A program made the position numbers and the translations under genes. The notes beneath the pieces are model-generated. The model did no database searches. It was not told the origin of the DNA and saw only the letters and a list, made by a program, of their open reading frames with translations. Positions 1-5,348 of a stretch of 6,827 bases of DNA are shown here, in pieces. Source of the stretch: Propionivibrio sp. GTDB taxonomy: Bacteria > Pseudomonadota > Gammaproteobacteria > Burkholderiales > Rhodocyclaceae. The stretch lies in the NCBI GenBank assembly GCA_017990155.1, contig JAGNOM010000152.1:1-6827 (forward strand), given 5' to 3'. Position 1 is the first letter of the stretch. Each line of letters opens with the position of its first letter.

Positions 1-1199
1 GCGGCGAGGATCGGCCAGCCGGTTTCGGTCTGCCAATAGTTGTCGATCACCGGCTTCCCGAGTTCGCGCATGAACCACTCGTGCGTCGGTTGATCAAGCG
101 GCTCACCAGCCAAGAAAACGTGCTTCAGGCTCGACAGGTCGTATTTGTGCATGTACGCGGGATCGTGCTTCTTGAGTACGCGCGCGGCGGTCGGCGCCGA
201 GAACATCACGTTGACCTTGTACTTCTCGACGATCTGCCACCAGATGCCCGGATCGGGGCGCAACGGCGTGCCCTCGTACATGATCGTGCACATGCCGGCG
301 ATCAGCGGACCATAAACAATATAGGAGTGGCCGACGACCCAGCCGATGTCAGAGGTCGAGAACATCGTCTCGCCCTCGCCGCCGCAGTAGATGTATTTCA
401 TCGACGCGGCCAGCGCGACGGCGTAACCGCCGGTATCGCGCTGCACGCCCTTCGGCTTGCCCGTCGTGCCTGAGGTATAGAGGATGTACGACGGCTCCGA
501 CGATTCGAGCCAGGTCACCGGCACCTCCGCGTCGAGGAACTTTTCACGCAGACTGGCATAGTCCACATCCCGACCTTCGACACGGCTGTATTCCTTGTCG
601 AGGCCACGATCGATCATCAACACGTGGCTCGGCTTGTACGCCGCGAGATCAATCGCATCGTCGAGCAGGTGCTTGTAAGGAACCGGTTTTCCGCCGCGCA
701 TGCCAGCGTCCGATGAGACGATCAGCTTCGGCATCGCATCATCGATGCGCGTCGCCAGCGACCCCGAAGCAAAACCACCGAAAACCACCGAATGGATCGC
801 GCCGATGCGCGCGCAGGCAAGCATGGCAAAGGTCGCTTCGGGGATCATCGGCATGTAGATCAGGACGCGATCGCCCTTGCCGACGCCCAAGTGATGCATG
901 ACCGCCGCCATGCGCATGACTTCCGTTTTCAGCTCGGCAAACGAGTAGACCGTCTCCGTATCCGTTTCGGTTGAAACGAAGACCAGGGCGCGGTCGTTCG
1001 GCCGTTTGGTGGCGTGCCGATCGACGGCGTTGTAACAAAGGTTGGTTTCCCCACCGACAAACCATTTGGCAAACGGCGGTCGCGAGAAGTCGAGGGTGCT
1101 GCTGAAAGGCTTGTGCCAGTCGATAAGGCTGGCTTCGTTGGCCCAGAAAGCGTCCGGATTGTCGATGGATTGCTGGTGAAACTCCTTGATCGTGGTCAT
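1..1199 (-). CDS. prpE: Propionyl-CoA synthetase PrpE, N-terminal 399 residues (cut by left window edge)
   Basis: This is an adenylate-forming acyl-CoA synthetase of the PrpE/Acs family. It activates propionate (possibly acrylate or 3-hydroxypropionate) with ATP and CoA to the acyl-CoA, via an acyl-AMP, in the cytoplasm. I translated the minus strand through to the edge and found one uninterrupted frame. The start region (FHQQSIDNPDAFWA, then IDWHKPF and PPFAKWFVGGETNLC) is typical of PrpE and lacks the longer N-terminus of Acs. Other landmarks are IHSVVFGGFA, the P-loop-like core YTSGTTGKPKGV (residues 241-252), SDIGWVVGHSY (283-293) and the A5 motif YWQTETG (388-394). Family proteins are about 630 residues, so the C-terminal third, including the swivel domain and its acetylatable Lys, lies outside. 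The ATG at 1199 is preceded by AAGGA (1206-1210) with 6-nt spacing. It is last in a probable operon, 43 bp after the REC-GGDEF gene. PrpE is preferred over Acs on overall wording; substrate is inferred. Confidence 0.93.
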   Translation of the reverse strand, partial: MTTIKEFHQQSIDNPDAFWANEASLIDWHKPFSSTLDFSRPPFAKWFVGGETNLCYNAVDRHATKRPNDRALVFVSTETDTETVYSFAELKTEVMRMAAVMHHLGVGKGDRVLIYMPMIPEATFAMLACARIGAIHSVVFGGFASGSLATRIDDAMPKLIVSSDAGMRGGKPVPYKHLLDDAIDLAAYKPSHVLMIDRGLDKEYSRVEGRDVDYASLREKFLDAEVPVTWLESSEPSYILYTSGTTGKPKGVQRDTGGYAVALAASMKYIYCGGEGETMFSTSDIGWVVGHSYIVYGPLIAGMCTIMYEGTPLRPDPGIWWQIVEKYKVNVMFSAPTAARVLKKHDPAYMHKYDLSSLKHVFLAGEPLDQPTHEWFMRELGKPVIDNYWQTETGWPILA

Positions 1200-1242
1200 A
1201 AGGATTCCTTGTTGCTACCAAGTACCCTGCACTTATGTATGA

Positions 1243-2388
1243 CTAATCCTGCCCGGCGTCTTCTTCCTCCCGCACCGGGTCAGTCATGCGCTTTTCAATT
1301 TCGGCCAGTGGCAAACCGAGGCCAAACCTGCGTTCCATCAGTCGAAGCAAGGGCATCACCTGCATCCCGAGTGCCGCCAGATGCGGCATGACATCGCCCA
1401 GCTGCCCGGTCTTGATCAACGCCAGCGCCTGATCGACGCCCGGCACGACAGACGACACGGCATTTGCTCGCTGGCTGCACGAAATGACCTGACTCCCGCC
1501 GGCCTGCTGCGCCATTTTCAAACGCGAGCCGGCCAGTTCGATCAGCGCGCCGGCCGAAACAACCGCATCGGCCGGACTATTGCTGACACCAACGCTCACC
1601 GACAAGTTCAATCGCTGTCCATGAATGGAAATATTCGCCACGTGAATCGCGTCACGCAGCCGGTTGCCGAACGATTCGCACGCCGCAGCCGGCGTGCCGG
1701 GCGAAATGACGACCAACTGGCTGCCGGCATAGTGACCCAGGCTATCTTCCTTGCGGATCTTGCTCGACAGCATGGAGATGAAGCGTTGCTGTAATTGCTT
1801 CACCACATCGACACCGTGCTCTTCACGCAGCGCACCGATATTGTCGAAGCCCATCACCATCGCGCTAACTTCGCTGTTGTGTCGCATGGCGTGCGACATC
1901 GCCTGCACCGCCTGCAATTCGACATACTTGCGCGTAAACAGCCCGGTTTCGGGGTTCTGGACGTTCTGCTCGATATTCTCTTTGAGCTGGTGCTGTGCCT
2001 GCGCGAGCTTCAACAATGACTCGATACGCGCCAGCAGCTCGGCGCCGCCCGTGCTGCGGCTGATGAAGTCCGAGGCACCGTGCGATTTGGCGCGTTCGAT
2101 CGCCTCATCGTTGTCACCGGTGATCATCAGCATCGGCATCTGCGAGAGGCGCGCCAGCCGCGACGAGCGCACGCGATCAAGCAGACCGTTGCCATCAAGT
2201 ACGGGCAGCGACAGCGAACAGATCACCAGCTCGATCGAATGATCCAGGACCAGCACCTGCCACGCTGCCTCGCCGTTCGATTCTTCGCGATAGTCGTAGA
2301 AGTCGCGGATATGCTTGCTGATCAACGCGCGCACCATGCGCGATTCATCAACAATCAGGATTCTGGGCAGCGGGTTCGGATTAGTCAT
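1243..2388 (-). CDS. REC-GGDEF response-regulator-like protein with degenerate receiver and degenerate GGDEF, I-site retained
   Basis: A 381-residue cytoplasmic protein with no membrane segment. Residues 9-128 form a CheY-like receiver (RILIVDESRMVR; LPVLDG at 61-66; MITGDND at 88-94). A short helical linker (about 127-144) leads to a GGDEF-fold domain starting at NPETGLFTRKY (145-155) and ending near residue 302. The rest, about 75 residues, is a helical tail. The receiver's phospho-acceptor Asp is Ser58, and the conserved Lys-Pro after beta-5 is Arg111-Ser112. In the GGDEF domain the signature reads AGSQL (221-225), and the first metal-binding Asp of the usual DxD is Gly180, so cyclase activity is very unlikely. 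Yet R212-K-E-D215 matches the RxxD inhibitory-site motif, at the exact spacing seen in active cyclases. The likely role is binding c-di-GMP and signalling through protein contacts. Start ATG at 2388 fits the receiver N-terminus; its Shine-Dalgarno is weak. It lies 50 bp after acuI and 43 bp before prpE. Domain calls are confident; function is inferred. Confidence 0.88.
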   Translation of the reverse strand: MTNPNPLPRILIVDESRMVRALISKHIRDFYDYREESNGEAAWQVLVLDHSIELVICSLSLPVLDGNGLLDRVRSSRLARLSQMPMLMITGDNDEAIERAKSHGASDFISRSTGGAELLARIESLLKLAQAQHQLKENIEQNVQNPETGLFTRKYVELQAVQAMSHAMRHNSEVSAMVMGFDNIGALREEHGVDVVKQLQQRFISMLSSKIRKEDSLGHYAGSQLVVISPGTPAAACESFGNRLRDAIHVANISIHGQRLNLSVSVGVSNSPADAVVSAGALIELAGSRLKMAQQAGGSQVISCSQRANAVSSVVPGVDQALALIKTGQLGDVMPHLAALGMQVMPLLRLMERRFGLGLPLAEIEKRMTDPVREEEDAGQD

Positions 2389-2438
2389 GGACGGCTCGAC
2401 TCACGTGTTACGTCACCCTCTCTACAAGCATCATTGCC

Positions 2439-3428
2439 TCAGGACACGGCCACAACGATACGGCCATGTGCCGCGCCCTGCAGGAACGAATCAAAAACAT
2501 CCGGCAACTCATCCAAGTTAATCGTGCGCGTCAATTCAGGCAAGTGCCGGGGATGTAAATCCGTGGCAAGACGTTGCCAGACACGTTGCCGATACGCTTC
2601 GCCAACGTATCCCGAATCAATCCCCAGCAGCGACACGCCGCGCAGCACGAACGGCATCACCGTCGTATTCAGCGTCGTACTTTCCGCCAGACCAATGCTG
2701 GCAATCGCTCCGGCCTGCTTCATCGAACTCGCGATCCACGCCAGAACGTCGCCACCGAGATTATCAACGGCGCCCGCCCACAGAGCTTTAGCCAACGGCC
2801 GGATGCGCGACAGATCGAGCGATGAGCGCAGCATCACGTCGGACGCACCCAGATGACGCAAATAGTCCGATTGCGACTCCTTGCCGGTCAGCGCCGTGAC
2901 TGAGTACCCGAGTTTTGCCAGCATATCGATCGCCAGGCTGCCGACGCCGCCGGTTGCGCCGGTAACGACGACCGGCCCCTGTTCCGGGCGCAGACCGTTT
3001 TCTTCCATGCGGACAATGGCCAGAGCCGCCGTAAAGCCGGCCGTACCCAAGGCCATCGCGTCAAACAGTGAAAGACCGTTCGGCAAAGGCACGACCCAAT
3101 CGGCCGGGACACGAGCAAATTCGGCATAGCCGCCGTGATGGGCAACGCCAATATCGAAGCTCGTTGCAATCACCGGGTCGCCCGGTTTGAAACGCGGGTC
3201 GCTGCTCTCCTCGACCGTTCCGGAGAGATCAATGCCGCCGACACACGGGAAGCGCCGAATGATGCGTCCAGCGCCGGTTGCCGCGAGCGCGTCCTTGTAA
3301 TTGACGCTGGAGAACGCGACGCGAATCGTCACCTCGCCCGGATCAAGCTGAGACTCATCCATATTGACGAAGCCGCTTTGGGTTTTGCCTTCAATCTCCT
3401 CAATCAAAAACGCCTTGAAGGAACGCAT
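2439..3428 (-). CDS. acuI: Acryloyl-CoA reductase (NADPH), AcuI/YhdH family MDR oxidoreductase
   Basis: A 329-residue zinc-free medium-chain dehydrogenase/reductase that reduces acryloyl-CoA to propionyl-CoA using NADPH. The family is known in acrylate detoxification and in DMSP and 3-hydroxypropionate metabolism. Seen in the sequence: the family motif SSVNYKDALAATG (40-52), PCVGGIDLSGTV (61-72), and GHGG-like region FDIGVAHHGGYAEFARVP (91-108). The Rossmann nucleotide-binding segment VVVTGATGGVGSLAI begins near residue 153, with GATGGVGS at 157-164. The tail QGAAHGRIVVAVS is typical of YhdH-like proteins. The frame is open further upstream to a GTG at 3518, but that extension has no ribosome-binding site and reads unlike the family. 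The ATG at 3428 has a strong one and gives the usual MRSFKAFL start. It is the first gene of the probable acuI / REC-GGDEF / prpE operon. A less specific quinone-oxidoreductase annotation is possible, but PrpE nearby supports the C3-CoA role. Confidence 0.9.
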   Translation of the reverse strand: MRSFKAFLIEEIEGKTQSGFVNMDESQLDPGEVTIRVAFSSVNYKDALAATGAGRIIRRFPCVGGIDLSGTVEESSDPRFKPGDPVIATSFDIGVAHHGGYAEFARVPADWVVPLPNGLSLFDAMALGTAGFTAALAIVRMEENGLRPEQGPVVVTGATGGVGSLAIDMLAKLGYSVTALTGKESQSDYLRHLGASDVMLRSSLDLSRIRPLAKALWAGAVDNLGGDVLAWIASSMKQAGAIASIGLAESTTLNTTVMPFVLRGVSLLGIDSGYVGEAYRQRVWQRLATDLHPRHLPELTRTINLDELPDVFDSFLQGAAHGRIVVAVS

Positions 3429-3433
3429 GAATT

Positions 3434-3439
3434 CTCCTC
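3434..3439 (-). promoter_or_regulatory. Shine-Dalgarno GAGGAG that sets the acuI start
   Basis: On the minus strand GAGGAG lies 5 nt before the ATG at 3428. No comparable site precedes the in-frame upstream GTG at 3518 or ATG at 3509, so this motif decides the start at 3428. Confidence 0.85.
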
Positions 3440-3518
3440 GATGAAAAGCGACGCACCAAGCCGAATCCGGATTTGGGATGTTGGGCTTGGGCGCCATCAA
3501 AACGGACATGATACCCAC

Positions 3519-3550
3519 AAAAAGGAGTCGAGAGCCGGGCGATCTCCTTT
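3519..3550 (-). terminator. Terminator-like hairpin in the acuI leader (possible attenuator)
   Basis: Read on the minus strand, AAAGGAG (3550-3544) pairs perfectly with CTCCTTT (3527-3521). Inside it, after a one-base bulge, TCG pairs with CGA, leaving a 9-nt loop. The 3' arm runs into five consecutive T residues (3523-3519). This has the shape of a weak intrinsic terminator about 90 nt upstream of the acuI start codon. It could attenuate the operon if the promoter lies further upstream (above 3551), or it may be chance. I found no convincing promoter to anchor it. Confidence 0.35.
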
Positions 3551-3569
3551 ATCGAAATACAACAACAAA

Positions 3570-3604
3570 TCAATTGCTTAGACGACACGCCGCGGGTCAA
3601 TTGC
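3570..3604. repeat. Pair of TCAATTGC direct repeats in the acuI / NlpC-P60 divergent region
   Basis: TCAATTGC occurs at 3570-3577 and again at 3597-3604, 27 bp start to start. Each contains the palindrome CAATTG. The pair lies between two divergently transcribed genes, 32 bp before the peptidase start, where operators are expected. No known regulator motif is recognised. The remainder of the 3429-3635 gap shows no clear sigma70 promoter. Confidence 0.35.
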
Positions 3605-3635
3605 ACAAAAAAACGGCGACAAAGGTTTACAGCCG

Positions 3636-4175
3636 ATGGATTTTCTTTTAGATTTCGGCCCCATGTCTTGTAACAAAATCATCACAATCGTGCTCACTGT
3701 TGCCGCCATCACCTTCTCCGGTGCGGGTGCAGTGTACGCGGACGAAGTCCAACCGAAGCTGAGCGACGAGCCTTCGCTGTTCGAACGTTACCGCAGCGGC
3801 GCCAAGGATCTGGTCCTCAAGGGGCTGGAGCTGGTCGGGATCAAATATCGTCGCGGCGGTACCGATCCGGACAGTGGACTCGATTGCAGCGGGTTCGTTC
3901 AGCTTGTCTTCAAGGACGCGATCGGGATGCTGCTACCGCGTACCGCAAAGGAACAGAGCCAAGTCGGCGACGTGATCGACAAGAAGGAACTCAAGCCCGG
4001 CGACCTCGTTTTCTTCAACACGATGCGCCGTGCCTTCTCGCACGTCGGTATCTACCTGGGCGACAACCGTTTCATGCACTCGCCGCGCTCTGGTGCGGAA
4101 GTTCGTGTCGAGGACATGAGCCAGAGCTATTGGGTCAAACGCTACAACGGAGCACGGCGGGTCGTCGAGCAGTAA
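3636..4175 (+). CDS. Secreted NlpC/P60 family cysteine peptidase (peptidoglycan endopeptidase)
   Basis: A 179-residue exported protein with a single NlpC/P60 domain. Such enzymes usually cut the peptide stems of peptidoglycan in the periplasm. An N-terminal Sec signal peptide has Lys14, a hydrophobic run, and a predicted cut after VYA (residue 35). There is no lipobox at the cut, so it is probably a soluble periplasmic protein. The peptidase domain spans about 57-176: YRRGGTDPDSGLDCSGFVQ with catalytic Cys84, LPRTAKEQ (100-107), LKPGDLVFF (119-127), SHVGIYLG with His136, and RFMHSP with His148. That is the complete Cys-His-His set of the family. There is no LysM, SH3 or SPOR domain. The ATG at 3636 follows AAAGG by 10 nt. 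ATG 3663 is an alternative that gives a more canonical signal peptide but lacks a ribosome-binding site. It appears monocistronic: divergent from acuI, with a strong terminator 19 bp downstream. The exact bond cut is unknown. Confidence 0.9.
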   Translation: MDFLLDFGPMSCNKIITIVLTVAAITFSGAGAVYADEVQPKLSDEPSLFERYRSGAKDLVLKGLELVGIKYRRGGTDPDSGLDCSGFVQLVFKDAIGMLLPRTAKEQSQVGDVIDKKELKPGDLVFFNTMRRAFSHVGIYLGDNRFMHSPRSGAEVRVEDMSQSYWVKRYNGARRVVEQ

Positions 4176-4194
4176 GACTGTGCAACATGGTCAG

Positions 4195-4217
4195 AGACGC
4201 TTCGGCGTCTTTTTTTT
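4195..4217 (+). terminator. Intrinsic terminator after the NlpC/P60 gene
   Basis: AGACGC, loop TTCG, then GCGTCT form a perfect 6-bp stem closed by the very stable cUUCGg tetraloop. It is followed by an uninterrupted run of eight T residues (4210-4217). It begins 19 bp after the TAA stop of the peptidase gene and insulates it from fbpA downstream. Confidence 0.92.
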
Positions 4218-4228
4218 CGACCGACTTC

Positions 4229-4247
4229 GATAACAATTCTCATTTAC
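4229..4247 (+). promoter_or_regulatory. Fur box candidate overlapping the fbpA -35 element
   Basis: GATAACAATTCTCATTTAC matches the 19-bp Fur consensus GATAATGATAATCATTATC at 13 of 19 positions by my count, including the conserved GATAA and TCATT halves. It overlaps the -35 hexamer of the promoter for an iron-binding-protein gene. That is where a Fur-Fe(II) repressor would block transcription when iron is plentiful. The match is visible; Fur binding is inferred. Confidence 0.72.
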
Positions 4248-4271
4248 ACAATTTAAACACGCGGTTATCAT
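4243..4271 (+). promoter_or_regulatory. sigma70-type promoter for fbpA
   Basis: The -35 TTTACA (4243-4248, 5 of 6 to consensus) is separated by exactly 17 bp from the -10 TATCAT (4266-4271, 5 of 6). Transcription would begin near 4278, giving a leader of roughly 40 nt before the GTG. It sits just after the upstream terminator and is overlapped by the Fur-box candidate. Confidence 0.75.
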
Positions 4272-4305
4272 GCGAGCGTTTTTGCGAACCGTTATCACTT
4301 AATAC

Positions 4306-4311
4306 AAGGAG
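4306..4311 (+). promoter_or_regulatory. Shine-Dalgarno AAGGAG supporting the GTG start of fbpA
   Basis: AAGGAG lies 8 nt before the GTG at 4320. The coding frame has no ATG near the signal peptide, so this site fixes the GTG as initiator. Confidence 0.88.
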
Positions 4312-4319
4312 TAGCCGCC

Positions 4320-5345
4320 GTGTTCACTTTAGTCTCGCGCCGATTTCTGGCGCTTTCTGCGCTTTCCATTCTTCTCGGCAACGTCCAGGCCGAAGAGAAA
4401 ACCCTGAACATCTACTCGGCTCGTCACTACCAGACCGACGAAGCGCTTTATGGCGGTTTTACCAAGAAAACCGGCATCAAGATCAACCGCATCGAAGGCA
4501 AGGAGGAAGAACTGCTGGAGCGCCTCAAGAATGAGGGCAGCAACAGCCCGGCCGATGTGCTGATCACCGTCGACGCGTCGCGCCTCGCCCAGGCGCATGA
4601 GCTTGGCCTGTTCGCGCCGGTCAAGTCGACCGTTCTCGAATCGCGCATTCCCGCCCACCTGCGCACCGACGACTGGTTTGCCTACTCGACGCGCGCCCGC
4701 GTCATTGTCTATGCCAAGGACTCCGTAAATGCAGAAGACGTCCGCAGCTACGCGGACCTGTCCAATCCGAAGCTCAAAGGCAAGGTCTGCACACGCTCGG
4801 GCTCCCATCCCTATAACCTGTCCTTGATGGCTTCGATCATTGCCAATCAGGGCGAGGCTCAGGCCGAAGCCTGGGCCAGAGGTGTCGTGGCGAACTTCGC
4901 GCGCGCGCCCAAGGGTGGCGACACCGACCAGATCAAGGCCGTTGCCGCCGGCGAGTGCGGCGTGACCATCTCCAACACCTATTACCTCGCCCGCCTGATG
5001 CGCTCCGAGAAAGCCGAAGACCAGGCGGTCGTCGCGAAAGTTGGCGTCGTCTGGCCCGATCAGGCCGGCAAGGGAACGCACATCAACGTTTCTGGCGGCG
5101 GCATGCTCAAGCACGCGCCACACAAGGAAGCCGCAGTGAAGTTCCTGGAGTACCTGGCAAGCGACGAGGCACAGCGCTATTTCGCCGATGGCAACAACGA
5201 ATGGCCGGTCGTCGCTGGACTGAAGATCGCCAACCCGGCACTGGACAAGCTTGGCGCCTTCAAGGCCGACACCTTGCCGGTCGGATCACTGGCGATGTAT
5301 CGCGCCAAAGCACAGATGATCTTTGACCGGGCGGGCTACCGGTAG
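4320..5345 (+). CDS. fbpA: Periplasmic Fe(III)-binding protein of an iron ABC transporter (FbpA/FutA type)
   Basis: A 341-residue solute-binding protein that captures ferric iron in the periplasm and delivers it to an FbpB-type permease. Residues 1-24 are a Sec signal peptide (Arg7-Arg8, hydrophobic core, cut after VQA). The mature protein opens with KTLNIYSARHYQTDE, the hallmark of the family. Likely iron ligands are His36-Tyr37, Tyr165 and the adjacent pair Tyr221-Tyr222 in SNTYYLARL; their spacing resembles the His-Tyr/Tyr/Tyr-Tyr set of FutA proteins. Other family wording includes ADVLITVDASRL (78-89), GTHINVSGGGML (252-263) and NNEWPVV (292-298). Length is normal. It starts with GTG behind a good Shine-Dalgarno, under a promoter with a Fur-box-like operator, so iron-repressed expression is likely. 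Its stop is 3 bp from the stop of the convergent permease gene. Iron specificity is inferred from motifs and context. Confidence 0.93.
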   Translation: MFTLVSRRFLALSALSILLGNVQAEEKTLNIYSARHYQTDEALYGGFTKKTGIKINRIEGKEEELLERLKNEGSNSPADVLITVDASRLAQAHELGLFAPVKSTVLESRIPAHLRTDDWFAYSTRARVIVYAKDSVNAEDVRSYADLSNPKLKGKVCTRSGSHPYNLSLMASIIANQGEAQAEAWARGVVANFARAPKGGDTDQIKAVAAGECGVTISNTYYLARLMRSEKAEDQAVVAKVGVVWPDQAGKGTHINVSGGGMLKHAPHKEAAVKFLEYLASDEAQRYFADGNNEWPVVAGLKIANPALDKLGAFKADTLPVGSLAMYRAKAQMIFDRAGYR

Positions 5346-5348
5346 TCG

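Noticed and set aside
771..790. Exact tandem duplication of AAAACCACCG inside prpE
   Set aside because: It encodes part of the conserved SVVFGGFA motif of acyl-CoA synthetases in frame, so protein constraint explains it rather than slippage or a repeat element.
739..1221. 160-codon minus-strand open frame overlapping prpE
   Set aside because: It is out of frame with PrpE, whose frame is intact and full of family motifs over the same bases.
1200..1242. Possible promoter or terminator between the regulator and prpE
   Set aside because: Only a Shine-Dalgarno for prpE is visible; no stem-loop with a T-run and no paired -35/-10.
2080..2856. 258-codon plus-strand open frame spanning the regulator and acuI
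   Set aside because: It crosses two well-supported minus-strand genes and the gap between them, and its Arg/Ser/Thr/His-rich product resembles no family.
3429..3518. N-terminal extension of AcuI to a GTG at 3518
   Set aside because: No ribosome-binding site precedes it, the extra 30 residues do not read like the family, and the ATG at 3428 has an ideal GAGGAG.
4329..5123. Long minus-strand open frame (264 codons) opposite fbpA
   Set aside because: It is antisense to a clearly recognisable binding protein, has no recognisable domain, and its composition (rich in Arg, Ala, Gly, Val, Asp) is that of a shadow frame in GC-rich DNA.
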